DNA of 64,000 bases from Calliphora vicina (Eukaryota > Arthropoda > Insecta > Diptera > Calliphoridae), in NCBI RefSeq assembly GCF_958450345.1, contig NC_088780.1:31395667-31459666 (forward strand), in the 5' to 3' direction. Below are positions 1 to 10,458 of this stretch, in pieces. The notes under the pieces are model-generated. The model searched no databases, was not told where the DNA came from, and saw nothing but the letters and a program-made list of their open reading frames with translations. The first letter of the stretch is position 1, and every line of letters starts with the position of its first letter. A program made the position numbers and the translations under genes.

Positions 1-420
1 AAAGAAAAAAAATTAAATGGTGTTTCATTTACAGAGAGAGAGGAGAACATAAAATGAAGGCCACTGTAAATGTAAGCCATCTTTGAATATTTACTGTTAG
101 GTTAGGTTTGAAGGAGTTAACTGTTATTGCTGTTGATCTAAGTACATTAGGGTGGTCCTTAAAATAAAATTTTGTTATTTTCTTAACACGTAAAAATTAC
201 AGTTCCTCGATTTTTAAAATTATATGTCCAATAATAACGCATTTATATCCATAATTCAAAATAACTTATCAAATGTGAATGATTTTCATAAATGAAAAAA
301 AATATTTATTTTTCTTGTTATTTATTGAATTTCGTTTACATAAATTCGAATAAATAAATATAAATTTAAACAATAACATTATTTAAAAATTTAGGTAACA
401 AAATCTCAAGACCCTCACAA
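1..420. other. AT-rich non-coding stretch
   Basis: No open reading frame, RNA gene or repeat that I recognise. The sequence is low-complexity A/T with short homopolymer runs, and it leads directly into the retrotransposon remnant that starts near 430. Confidence 0.5.
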
Positions 421-429
421 ACATATAGG

Positions 430-1020
430 AACAAGGTCCACAAGGCAGTAGCCGCAGTACTTGGGATATGGACAAAGAAACCTTGCTAGTTACCTACAAG
501 ACGATTTGTTGGTCTGTGGTCAACTATTCTGCTCCAGTGTGATCGCCTTCGTTGAGTGATACTCAGTGGATAAAAATTCAAAGCAGTCAAAACACTGTCT
601 TAAGGACCGTCACATGCTGCCTTTAAATTACCTCCAAACACGAAGAGACCAAGTTTATGTATAACGATCAAGGAACACAACGTCATTGGAGGAGTTATCC
701 AAACTTCAACATCACACAGTTGGAGTATCCCCTGAGGCATGTAAGAAAGAGGGCCTACGCATATACGAGGATAGCATATATGACTGCTTTGAACGACATT
801 CACAGAGACGCCATCAATTCCGCGGTAGCAGGATACCATATGAAATTCGTACTTGAAGATCAGGATGGAGCAATGAGCTTAATGCCCTTTGGTCCGCATA
901 GACCGTGCTGTCCTGAACTTATGCCCAGATTGTGGTCCTCATGATACCCTCCACATATTCAACTATTCAGCCAAACCTATTTCACCTATGTCCTATGGAT
1001 TTATCGCCAATTAAGGATCG
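430..1020 (+). pseudogene. Dead Jockey-like LINE, 3' end of reverse transcriptase ORF
   Basis: The translation jumps between frames but keeps the order of blocks found at the C-terminal end of Jockey-clade ORF2 proteins. A segment reading VNYSAPVWSPSLSDTQW is followed by IQSSQNTVLRTVTCCL. Further on comes a block with NLCPDC, then H and FNYSAKP, which resembles the CxxC-H-C knuckle near the ORF2 terminus. At least two frameshifts and several stops separate the blocks, so it cannot be functional. A 95-residue open frame at 657-944 is a by-product of the decay. The upstream reverse transcriptase core and endonuclease are missing, as expected for a 5'-truncated insertion. Clade assignment is by eye. 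Confidence 0.7.
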
Positions 1021-1267
1021 TTTAAATATAGCCCAATTATGAAAAAAATTACCCGGGTGTTTTTTCCATTTTCTTTTCTTTAACATAGAATTTGAATAGG
1101 AAAAATTAAAAAACTCCCGTTGAAATTTCATAGGTGTAACAAGTATGTTACAATTTTATAGCAAAAATTAAGTCCACATCGATCGAATGTTTATATTAAA
1201 TTAAAACATGCAAACAATCCCAAAAGAGCTTCTCTTATAAAGTTTGTTCATAATCATTTCAGATTTT

Positions 1268-1347
1268 GTAGGTGTTAGGACTGGATATACATATTTAAAC
1301 GACATTAGGTAGGTGTTAGGACTGGATATACATATTTAAACGACATT
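1268..1347. repeat. Two-copy direct repeat, 41-bp period
   Basis: The segment GTAGGTGTTAGGACTGGATA and the 19 bases after it occur at 1268-1306 and again at 1309-1347 without change. Perfect identity points to a recent local duplication. The surrounding 1021-2099 has no gene I can support. A partial copy of the palindromic MITE described at 4331 sits at about 1029-1135. Confidence 0.8.
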
Positions 1348-2107
1348 TTTGATCTCATTTTGTAAAACGAAATGTCAAACGTAATAAATTTGAACTGCTT
1401 TATTTTTTATTTAAATAAAAATTCTATACTTTTTACTTTCTTCTAAATTTTTAACTAAAATGCGATATTCTGCCACTTAACGAAAGTTGCGCATTTTTAG
1501 GTACATTCTGAGTAACCTCGATTATTCTTGATATTTTGTTTTCCACTTGGCGTCGTGATAGATTAAAACTCTCTAGTCAAAGACCTAACTCAGTCGTCAA
1601 AAACCTAAGAGACAAAACTTAATTTTGGTTCAAGTTTGAGAAAGTAAAAAAAACATCATTAACAATTATGAAAACTTTGAAATAAATTTCAATTTGACTA
1701 CTAAGACGCAATTTTAAACATGTGTTTAAAATACTGATATTTCGAGCAAGCTAGAAAATTTTTAATTTTGGTTTAATGAAATCTATAAAATTTAAATTAT
1801 AAAATACCATCTTTGCACATATTTTGAATTTATATAATTTTTATTAAGAATTTTAAATAACAGCAAATACCGTTACCGCTAAATCACAGTTATCGAAATA
1901 ATGCAGCGTTACAGTTGCATTTTTGCTCTTGATTTTAAGCTCTTATTAGTATTTGATGATCTTATTTTTCTCGGTTTTTATTTTAAAATAATCTAAATTC
2001 GTTTTAATTTACAGCACATCGATTTTATGCTCCTCTTCTATATCTTATCAATAATAGGTTATTTCCTTCCAAAACATCCATTTCTTTGCTTTTCGTTGCC
2101 ACCTGAG

Positions 2108-2222
2108 TAGGGTTCCTACACGAAAAAAATGTACTTTTCGGTTTAATTTAGTATTAAAAAATTGAAAAGATTGATTAATTTGCTCCCGGGAAAGGAAAAA
2201 GTCCGGGAATATAGGAACCCTA
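2108..2222. mobile_element. 115-bp hAT-type MITE with 8-bp target duplication
   Basis: The ends are inverted repeats: TAGGGTTCCTA on the left and TAGGAACCCTA on the right. The element is flanked by a perfect 8-bp direct repeat, CACCTGAG, at 2100-2107 and 2223-2230. An 8-bp duplication with TA/CA-type ends fits the hAT superfamily. At 115 bp it has no coding capacity, so it must have been moved by a transposase made elsewhere. The perfect target duplication suggests the insertion is fairly young. Confidence 0.75.
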
Positions 2223-2230
2223 CACCTGAG

Positions 2231-3584
2231 GTAAAATACTTTTTCAAGTAGGTAGTTCTTCATTTATTAACATACGTTATTAGACATGTCCACAAGCGTT
2301 GCTTACGAAAAATAACTTATACATAATCCAATTTAAAGACGTTTCTATGCAATGACTCATGATCATCCCAATTATTTATTAAAGTAGCAGTAACAACAGG
2401 AAACTAACAAAAAAAAATTATACATAAATCTCATTCTTTAAGTGTCCTTAAAATAAAGTTTAGCGTCATGGTTGGCAGTGATTGAATGTCAATACAACAA
2501 TGCATACAGTGGATGTCAAGAAGTACGAATGATATTTACAATGAATATCCAAAATACAAAATGCATTCATTTCTCAATAATAGTTCTTTAGTACAAATAA
2601 GTTGCTGTTCTTTTTTATGAAATGACCAAATGAAAATTGATTTTTTCACTTTTTGTAAATTTAAAACCATTACAAATTGTCTATTAATATCTAGTAATTT
2701 AATGACAAATATTGAGTTTCAGAAAATAAATCAGATCACAGAATTTAGCTGCTGCCAAAATTGATTATTTTAATTTTTCATAACATTAAAAATTCATTTT
2801 TAAATAAGAACAAGTTACAGACTCAGAAGGAGATCCCGAGCAGATTGGTATACTTTAGGGTGGGTGTTGGGATAGTATTGCACGTTACAAACATCAGCAA
2901 TAATCAAATATACCCTCCCCAACAATGGTAGTGTAGGGTATAATTAAACAATATATAAGCGCATTATTCTATATTAAAAGAATTTCGTTAAAAAATACCA
3001 ATTTTTCGCCATTGCGAAAGGACTTGAAAAAATACATGTCATTTGTACTACTGGACACCCACTGTATTGTATTTTTTTACAGTTAATTTTGTTTCTATTT
3101 TTGGTCAACCATGATAAACGAGAAACAAGGACAACAAAACCACCCTTAATAGGCGCAAACACTAAAACAAAAATAACGTACAAAAATAGCGGTACTGCTG
3201 AGAAGGAATAAAGCAATTAAAAGAGAACAAACAAGAAATTACTCCTACAAGAGGAAGAAAAATATAAATAATTTTATTATAATAAAAAAAAATCAAAGCG
3301 AATTTATGGTGAAATTTGTTTAAATTTTTAAATAATTATAAAAAAAATATAGTTAATTTTAATATGTAAATAAATTATACAGTGTTTGTTTAAGGGAAAA
3401 ATTAACATTACAAGAAAAATATAAAAAATCAATAATTGGAAGAAAAGAAAAACTTTGTTCATACCACCAAAAATAACAAAAGGTTAATAACTTAATAATT
3501 TAAATTTGAAAGTGTAAAAAAACTTTAATAAATGTTAAAACAAATAGGTTCAAATAAAATTTTAAAAACTACTTTTATGAAACT
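2231..3584. other. Intergenic, no gene seen; repeat fragment at about 2815-2950
   Basis: The stretch is AT-rich, and its small open frames carry no recognisable motif. At 2850-2945 the phrases TATACTTTAGGGTGGGTG and TATACCCTCCCCAAC form an imperfect inverted pair, followed by GTAGTGTAGGGTATAAT. Such TATACCC...GGGTATA ends are typical of dispersed repeats in fly genomes, so I read this as a repeat fragment. The A-rich 3300-3580 probably holds the promoter and 5' UTR of the gene starting at 3585. Confidence 0.5.
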
Positions 3585-4135
3585 ATGACAAGCAATGAAA
3601 TTATGTTAAATTCAATGATAAATAAATCAACAACAATGAAACAACATACTAGACGCAGTTTTCACTTGAGCGAAACAATCGAGGAGGAAGAGTCACCACC
3701 GGCACATGAAAATGTTCCGCATTTGAAACGTAACACACCCATACTCTTCTCCACCAATCGAGGACTACATTTAAGAACGACAACAACTAATACAACACTA
3801 ACACCCCACACAGAAACTTCAATGGCTAGTAATTGTACAAGTACATCTCTGTTAAATTCCATCTATAATATGTCGTTTTGTGATTTAGAAAGATGGGTTG
3901 GTATTTAATAAATATTCTTTTATTTAATTCTTATTTTATCCTTTAACATTCTTTTATTTAGAGCACGAATCGCGCTAATACTATAAGTTTGGAAGATACC
4001 TTCACCATACCCAAACCGGCTTTTGTACCCTCATCTGCTGCCTCGGGTTCTCTGGCCTCTAACAGTTTACGATTTTTACCCCATAAGTCCACATCAGTAC
4101 GTTTTAATGGCTACTCACGATTTGATGTGGAATAA
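3585..4135 (+). CDS. Small two-exon gene of unknown function (161 aa)
   Basis: Exon 1 is 3585-3896 and exon 2 is 3962-4135, separated by a 65-bp intron ending in a pyrimidine-rich TTTATTTAG. Only phase 0 gives an open second exon, which puts the donor at TGG|GTTGGT, a weak match to consensus. The product would be about 161 residues and rich in Ser and Thr. It has an acidic ETIEEEESPP patch near residue 30, a run of Thr at 67-73, and a C-terminus ending NGYSRFDVE. There is no signal peptide, membrane segment or domain I recognise. An antisense open frame at 3662-3862 is treated as a shadow. I cannot name the gene; the ordered reading frame across a fly-sized intron is the main support. It could be a fast-evolving regulatory protein. 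Confidence 0.55.
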
Positions 4136-4225
4136 TAATTGCTGTTGTAAAATTTACTTACAAGTTAAGGGGTTACTTACTTACGTTGAGCAAATATTTG
4201 ATATAATAAGCGTCTACCCACTAAA

Positions 4226-4500
4226 GGCCTGATTCAGAAACAAGGTCTGAAAACAAATTTGAAATTTTGTATGAAAAACTCTTAAAAGTTTTCAAATAAT
4301 TTTTGAGTGTTTTTCATACAAACATTTTCAGCCCAATTATGAATAAAAAATTCCCCGGGAGTTTGTTCCCCGGTAGTTTTTTCCCATTGAATTTGAATAG
4401 GAAAAATGGGAAAAGGGGAAAAAGTCCCGGGGAATTTTTATTCATAATTGGTCTGTTTAAAAATGTTTTCTGATCGTGTTTCTAAATTGTGCCCCCTAGG
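4226..4500. mobile_element. Foldback MITE carrying a second, nested palindromic MITE
   Basis: The outer ends read CTGATTCAGAAACAAGGTCT on the left and, near 4465-4485, TTTTCTGATCGTGTTTCTAA, which pair as imperfect inverted repeats. Inside, at about 4331-4445, lies a near-perfect palindrome. It begins CAGCCCAATTATGAATAAAA and ends in TTTTTATTCATAATTGG, with TTCCCCGGGA near its centre. Further copies of this inner palindrome occur near 1029-1135, 18568-18692 and 21682-21740, so it is a separate family that inserted into the outer element. Neither has coding capacity. Confidence 0.65.
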
Positions 4501-4529
4501 GGTTTTTTTTATAATTTTGAACAATTAAG

Positions 4530-4655
4530 AGTCTGATTCAGGAACACGACTGGAAAACATTTTTAAAATGTTTGTATGAAAAACACTCAAACATTTTTGG
4601 AAAACTGATTGAATTTTAAATTGTTTTCTGGTAGTGTTTCTGAATCCGTTTCCCA
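4530..4655. mobile_element. Second copy of the outer foldback MITE, uninterrupted
   Basis: The left end CTGATTCAGGAACACGACTG pairs with the right end, CTGGTAGTGTTTCTGAATCC, about 100 bases away. This matches the ends of the element at 4226-4500 but lacks the nested palindrome. It therefore shows what the unfilled element looks like. Short, palindromic and non-coding. Confidence 0.65.
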
Positions 4656-4659
4656 AAGA

Positions 4660-5606
4660 AGCTTATTAAAAATCTCGTAGTTGCGAATTATTGAAATGCT
4701 TGCAAAAGAATTTTAATACGTTTAGCACTACTATGAGATAACCTGCTAAATTTGACATGCTGATATTTTGCCAAATGTGTAAGAATGTCTAGTTCGGAAG
4801 CAATATTAAGTGTTCCTATAACATGAGTCTATAAACTTTTCTTTCCTCAATTATTTGCTCAATGTAGAGTTGTGTAGCTCTAAACTGAAATGCCGTTTTT
4901 TAGAGATTCAGTTTAAACTGTAAACGTTGTACTACTACAACATACCCCTAAATCATTGTTTTAGTTCAGAGCTGCATGTAACCATAACTTAAAACGTGTA
5001 GAATATCTTCCAAGAAAAATATCTTTGTTATTAATGCGATTGAGTGAGACCTAAATCTAAAATGCAATATACATATCTAATATTTTTGTAGTCTCTAAAT
5101 TCTTTGTAAATAGTAGTAGTATAATAATTAAAATGCAATATTTTCTTAGTTTTTTAATAAAATTATTTTATAAACGAAAATAAATGAATATAATTAATAA
5201 AATGTAATTTTAATTAAAATCGTAATTCTAAAAAATGCCTGATGAGCTTTGAAAAATAGCGAACATCTATCTATAACGATCCTAAATATACGTTATGGGG
5301 TCGTAAATGAAAAATGTGTAAATTACACTCATGGTAATGGGTATCAAAAGAGAAGGACATGGATAAATTGAATTCCATATGGATAAGAATCCAGATACAT
5401 ACTTCAAATTATTTTATTTACTACCATTTATTTTTACCTCGCCGGCCCTGTTTGAATTTTATTTGCCGCATTTTAAATCCAAAAAATTCGCAAATATACC
5501 AGGAGAACAGAATTGAGTAGCAAAGGTGTTTTCTCTAAATAATATTTATATTAAAAATACTTTTTTAAAATATATATTTTTTATTTATTATTCATAATTA
5601 CTTAAC
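4660..5606. other. Intergenic, no gene seen; dispersed-repeat fragment at about 5262-5350
   Basis: AT-rich sequence without a supported gene. At 5262-5350 there is a fragment (CTATCTATAACGATCC, then GGGGTCGTAAATGAAAAATG, then a degenerate CACTCATGG...GGGTAT). It matches the right end of the dispersed repeat seen in full at 58077-58595. The last bases before 5607 are the 3' flank of MED17, which is transcribed leftward. Confidence 0.45.
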
Positions 5607-8206
5607 TTAAGCCGAATTACTATTTAACGAAGCCATTAAAAATTCCATTTTATTAAGAAAACTTTTGCCTTCGATTTTATCGAAACGAACCTGAAAAAAA
5701 TAAACAATTTAAATGAAAGGATATAAAAAATGCATATTTATCAAGTAAGATTGCTATATTTAAATTTACCAAATATTACATATACCCTTCTCCAAAATAT
5801 CCTTTAATATAAAGATTAAAAACAAAAAAATTGTTGGAAACAATTTTTGTTGAAAAAAATTGTAATGGTGAAGATAAAATTTTTAGTGAAAAAAATGTTT
5901 GGGAAAAAAAATCGTGAACAAATTTTGAGTGAAAAGAATTTGTTGATGAAAATAAATCTGGGAGAAAAAAACTTTTTGATGATAAAAAATATCAGTTAAA
6001 AAATATTTTTTCCGATTTTGATCCATTATTGTCTACGTTAATGACTTAGTAATCCTTATACATATATAAAGAAATAGTTGTGTTTTTTTTCATTAATCTC
6101 AGCCATTCCAGAATATATATATACTTTATGCGGAAAAATGTGGATATTACCACTCATGGCGAAGGGGTATACATAATATGTAATTATGAAATTACATTAG
6201 TTCCACTTACCTCCTTAAAATGTCCACCCAAATTTTCCCAGAATTTCTCGGGCACCAGAGGATTTGGAAAGAAATCCTGTCTTGGACTTTTTGCTATATA
6301 AACTTTAACATCCATTTGTGATTGTGTACAGCGTATTTGCACCGCTATCATGCGATCACTGTTGGGTGAGGCCAGCAAACAAGAACTTGCATTGCCTAGA
6401 GGTTCCACTTTACCAATACCCAAGTGATTACTATTCGACAACACTTGCCAGGCCATACAGCGTGCCAAGTTCAAGAGACATGATATTTGATGGGAATTAA
6501 TTTGACACAGTATTAAATCTCTTAGCTCTTGCGGCTCATAGGAGAGATGCATCACACGACCATCACGACAAATCGCCTTAAGAGATCTCTCGCGTACATG
6601 TATAACAAGAGATGTGCGGTTGATGGTGTCATAACTATAACGAAAAAAATATATATTTTTTTCCATTTTTTCTATTATCCTCTAATATAAAAAACATTTT
6701 CCCACTCACCCATGCGTTACAATATTAATTTTAACACACGACATTGTTGGACTAGTCATAGCATTCCAATGTGATACGATCTGAGGATCCTTAACATCTC
6801 TGGCCAGCGTATCCAATACATACTGAGTACGTTTGCGCATAAAAATATGTTGAGCTTGGGCAATAATTTGCTCCAGAATTGTCTGGTATTTTGTCATTTC
6901 AACCAGACTTTGACGATCAGCCGCCATGGGTCCGGCCAACATACGTTTTTTGCTCGGACCCATTGGTCCACTGGCTGGATGAGGGAAGGGATGATGTGAG
7001 TTTTTATGATGTACCTCACGTAAGAGTTGATGTAGCGAATGTTCTAAAACATGATCGTGATCATGATCATTGATGGGCGTAGGTTGGTTACTGTCCACTG
7101 TTGTGGAATGGCATAACGAAATAATTAGCTGTATGCCGGGTAAAAGCGTGGCTCGTATTTGATTGCCTATAACCACATGAGGTATGGGAGCCTGCAGTTG
7201 TATGGCTTCTCTAGCCAACTGGCTAAATAGTTCTTTGCAAAAGAGCACATTTTGTGCATCTTCTATTGTTTTTTGCCACACACCACCTTGTTGTGTGGTA
7301 TTAGGGCCATGGCCCATTAAATTTACTGTAGCCGTACATAAATCCTCCTGATCTTTTTGTGTTATAACTTTAAAATAAGCCACCCCCTGCAATTCTGCTG
7401 GTACTATAACTCTTAAGGCGGAGTTATTTTTAGGCGACAGATTCGGTAGACCATTATTGGCGTTTGTAGTTGCGAGAGCAGATGAAGTACCTGCTGCCTC
7501 ATCATCGGCTATATCTTCGGCCTTAGTGACTTCGAACGTGCCACTCATGCCAAACTGTGAGCCAGCCGTTCGATAACTTAAATCACCTATAATGGCATTC
7601 GATACCTTTTTCAAGCGCCAATTTTGTCTTAAACGTAACAGTTCAATGTGGAAATCTGAGACATTGCGATTACGCTGTTCTGTGTGCGTATTTTTAAGAC
7701 GTTCAGCACCGCTCAGCAGTATTTGGGCAGCTTGATTGAGGGCTTTTTTGCGACTATAAACTTGTACTATAGCATTATTTTTTTCAATCTCAGTATCTGG
7801 CACTGGATCCAGCACTAAATATCGTTTGTCTTTAGCTATTGATATAACATCCGCTAAGACACATACTTCAGTGAAGGCATCATTTAGCTTGTTGCGCACT
7901 GAATCCCAAGGCCATAAACTCGGTTGAAACTGGGCATCTTTATCGGCTTCATCCGCTTGGGCTTTTTCTTCTTTTTTCAACTCTTCCAGCGAAGTTTTGC
8001 TAAAATCTATTTTAGCTGCACATTTTTTGAGGCTTTCCGAGAGAGTTGGTGGCCTGTGGCGTACAAAATAAAAATGTAATTTTAATTAAAACTGAGCAAA
8101 TGTGCACTTACGGTTCATAAATTTCGGTGCCATCGTAGCCAATTTCTTGTATTTTACTTTCGCATGTTGTTTCAACCGAAACATTTACAGAATTTGTAAA
8201 ATTCAT
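5607..8206 (-). CDS. MED17: Mediator complex subunit 17
   Basis: Four exons on the minus strand: 8206-8112, 8053-6710, 6634-6211 and 5690-5607. They join in frame to about 648 residues, close to the length I recall for fly MED17. MED17 is the scaffold of the Mediator head module, which links activators to RNA polymerase II in the nucleus. Supporting blocks are the N-terminal EIGYDGTEIYEPPPTLSESL, then LRLRQNWRLKKVSNAIIGDL with SYRTAGSQF and GTFEVTKAED, and near the C-terminus KAICRDGRV followed by LSYEPQELRDLILCQINSHQ. These motifs are characteristic of the family. The start ATG lies 357 bp from the divergent RBM42 start. The 520-bp last intron holds a decayed copy of a dispersed repeat; the other two introns are 58 and 76 bp. 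A His-rich stretch (HDHDHDHVLEHSLHQ) is probably a lineage-specific insertion. Confidence 0.93.
5770..6172 (+). repeat. Dispersed repeat copy inside MED17 intron 3
   Basis: It begins near TATACCCTTCTCCAAAAT and ends with TTACCACTCATGGCGAAGGG, the same two ends as the dispersed repeat at 58077-58595. It lies antisense to MED17, wholly within the last intron, and explains why that intron is far longer than the gene's others. The interior is decayed. Confidence 0.6.
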
Positions 8207-8563
8207 ACTTTTATTCCAATTACATATAAATGTTTAACTTATTTTTACAAACAACTCAACAAAAAAAATAGGCAAATGCTTGTTCTTCTTGTTGTGGGTC
8301 CAATCACAATGGGTGAGTTAAAAAATACAGTGTGGCCAGATATTAATTATTGCTCTTGTTGTGGGTTAATTCACAATACAAACATAGCCGCAGTAAATTT
8401 AAAAATCTGGCAACATTTTTAAAATTAGTAAAACTGTCATGAAACTGACGTTCAAACTGTCAAAAATACAGCCAACATTATCCAAACGTTTTAATACTAG
8501 CTGGTAATTTTTGTTGGAAATATATTTTAATAATTGTAATTAATACGAATAATTTAAATTAAT
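8207..8563. promoter_or_regulatory. Bidirectional promoter between MED17 and RBM42
   Basis: Two essential-type genes start 357 bp apart in opposite directions, so this short interval must hold both promoters. At 8328-8339 the sequence CAGTGTGGCCAG is one base from the reverse complement of the Drosophila core-promoter Motif 1 (YGGTCACACTR), which is bound by the ZAD protein M1BP at housekeeping promoters. Two related 30-bp phrases containing TTGTTGTGGGT and TCACAAT lie at 8286-8310 and 8355-8376. No TATA box stands out. Confidence 0.5.
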
Positions 8564-9505
8564 ATGGGAACAAAAAGAAAGAACATTGAGGATGAATTGT
8601 CACGGTTTGAGGCGGAAATATCAAAACCCGCCACAACAGCGGCACCGTCAACACGTAATCTTTTCGTACCCAACCAGGTGAGACCCATAATAGCAGCCAA
8701 TACCTACAGCCAGGTTCAGCAAAAACTCCAACAGCAACCAACAAATACTGCAAGTTCAGTGGCACCACCTAGCATGCCGCCAAGAATCACTGTTCAACCA
8801 CCTCCCATACCACCACCGGCGTTCATGCCAACATTTGTTCCCACACAAGCTGTAAAGACACACGTACCCGTTACAACCACCCCCGTGGTGTTAAGCAGTG
8901 CGCCGAAGTTGTATCAGAGTCGGCAGTCGGTAAATGTTCCTTCGGTGCCCGTTGCAATGCCAATAGATGTCAATTCCATACAGTTTGATGTTACACAGAA
9001 ATTGAAAAAGTTGAAAGCAGAAAAATCGGGACCAAATCCCATTGCAGAAGAAGCCATTAAAGCGGCAAAAGCTTCGTCGGCTCTGCAGTCGTTCCAGTCT
9101 ACCGAAAAGAAGAAGAAAGATCGTAAAACAGTACGTATAGCCGGTGGTCAGGTATGGGAAGATTCATCTTTGGCCGATTGGCCCGACGATGATTTCCGCA
9201 TCTTCTGTGGTGATTTAGGCAATGATGTCAACGATGAAGTTCTAACGCGTACATTTAACAAATATCCCTCCTTTCAAAGAGCCCGTGTAGTACGTGATAA
9301 ACGTACGGGGAAAAGTAAAGGCTTTGGTTTTGTTAGCTTTCGCGAACCGTCTGATTTCATAAAGGCAATGAAAGAAATGGATGGACGGTATGTGGGAAGT
9401 CGACCAATCAAATTGCGGAAAAGCTCTTGGCGTCAACGTAGTTTGGATGTGGTCAAGAAAAAGGAACGTGAGAAGCAATTGTTGCTGCAGTCATTCAACG
9501 CTTAA
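8564..9505 (+). CDS. Rbm42: RBM42-like RNA-binding protein with C-terminal RRM
   Basis: A single exon encodes 313 residues. The N-terminal two-thirds is low complexity and Pro/Val/Thr rich, with runs such as PPPIPPPAFMP. A basic segment (EKKKKDRKTVRIAGGQVWED) leads into one RRM at about residues 208-290. RNP2 is RIFCGDL (about 211-217) and RNP1 is KGFGFVSF (about 251-258). The domain ends in DGRYVGSRPIKLRKSSW. The order low-complexity N-terminus, VWED...DFRIFCGDLG and a single C-terminal RRM is characteristic of RBM42, an RNA-binding protein linked to pre-mRNA splicing and stress granules. The ATG at 8564 gives the conserved MGTKRKN-type N-terminus. An AATAAA-like signal lies near 9629. It diverges from MED17 and converges on TAF12. 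Confidence 0.9.
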   Translation: MGTKRKNIEDELSRFEAEISKPATTAAPSTRNLFVPNQVRPIIAANTYSQVQQKLQQQPTNTASSVAPPSMPPRITVQPPPIPPPAFMPTFVPTQAVKTHVPVTTTPVVLSSAPKLYQSRQSVNVPSVPVAMPIDVNSIQFDVTQKLKKLKAEKSGPNPIAEEAIKAAKASSALQSFQSTEKKKKDRKTVRIAGGQVWEDSSLADWPDDDFRIFCGDLGNDVNDEVLTRTFNKYPSFQRARVVRDKRTGKSKGFGFVSFREPSDFIKAMKEMDGRYVGSRPIKLRKSSWRQRSLDVVKKKEREKQLLLQSFNA

Positions 9506-9831
9506 TGGAATACTTTAAAGCAGTAGAATTTTTTAGACTATTTGGCTCAAATTTTATAGAAATAAGCTTCAATTCAGGCCCATATTTTTGGATTATGAAA
9601 AAAATAATGTACCTTTTCTAACAAAATCAATAAACAAAATTAAAATACAATTAAGAAAACGAATACGTGTTTCAATAGTTGCAAATAGACAATAGTCCTT
9701 AAAAATCTAAATAAAAAATCATTAAAACACACATTTTAAATATTAATTCTATAAAATATGTATTTATTTTCCCTACACGAAATTAAATCTTACAAACTAA
9801 TAAATATTTAAAAAAAAACGTATAGTTTCGA
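9506..9831. other. Convergent 3' ends of RBM42 and TAF12
   Basis: This 326-bp interval separates two stop codons facing each other. It contains AATAAA-type signals for both strands, for example AATCAATAAACAAAAT near 9625 on the plus strand and, for the minus strand, TTTATT-containing sequence near 9760. Nothing else is seen. Confidence 0.6.
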
Positions 9832-10458
9832 TCAATATTTCTTAATAGTTTTTCGTATTAAAGCCAAACGCTGTTTGTGGGCTTCTGTAATGGCAGCACG
9901 TTTATATGGTCTTAGTTCATCCGTACCAAATCCAGGAATCCACATATTCCATTTCCGTTCCAAATGTAATTGCACATCGCGTACTTCGACCTTAGAAACT
10001 TTACGATGTTTGGCAAAGGCACAAGTGGCCTTGACAGCATCTTCAACAAAATCATCAGCTATTTGTAGCAATAACTCTTCAACATCTTCATCCAGTTGCG
10101 CTGTTGTATCCACTTCACGTACCAACTCCAGAAGACGGGCCTTCGTTAAAACCTACAATGTGTTAAATCGTTAAGAGATGTAAAATATTTATAAATTAAA
10201 ATGCATTCTTATTACCGGTTGACTTTCGGGGCCTGTTGAGGGTTTTGTATTCGCATTTGTAGAATTTCCCGATGAGGATGAAGATCCTGTATTATTTGTC
10301 ATGGTATTGGATGCACCAGCTCCTCCTCCACTTGTTCCTGTCGAATTCGAGTTATTGTTGGCCATGGGGCTACTTTGAGATGGTGATGCCATTATTATAT
10401 CTTGAGAATCGTCACCACCAGCACCGTTACTATCGAAATTGTTAAAAATATCCGACAT
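9832..10458 (-). CDS. Taf12: TFIID subunit 12 (TAF12), histone-fold protein
   Basis: Two exons, 10458-10216 and 10152-9832, join in phase 0 to give 187 residues. TAF12 is an H2B-like histone-fold subunit of TFIID and SAGA that pairs with TAF4. The first 80 residues are Ser/Asn/Gly rich and disordered. The second exon carries the histone fold: VLTKARLLELVREVD, then DEDVEELLLQIADDF, then a basic HRKVSKVEVRDVQLHLERKW. The family-specific tail is NMWIPGFGTDELRPYKRA, ending in RKTIKKY. The start at 10458 (MSDIF) is preferred over an in-frame ATG six codons upstream because it matches the usual insect N-terminus. The intron is 63 bp. Confidence 0.95.

Noticed and set aside
657..944. A 95-residue plus-strand open frame that could be read as a gene
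   Set aside because: It overlaps decayed LINE blocks in other frames and has no start context or splice partner; it is best explained as part of the retrotransposon remnant.
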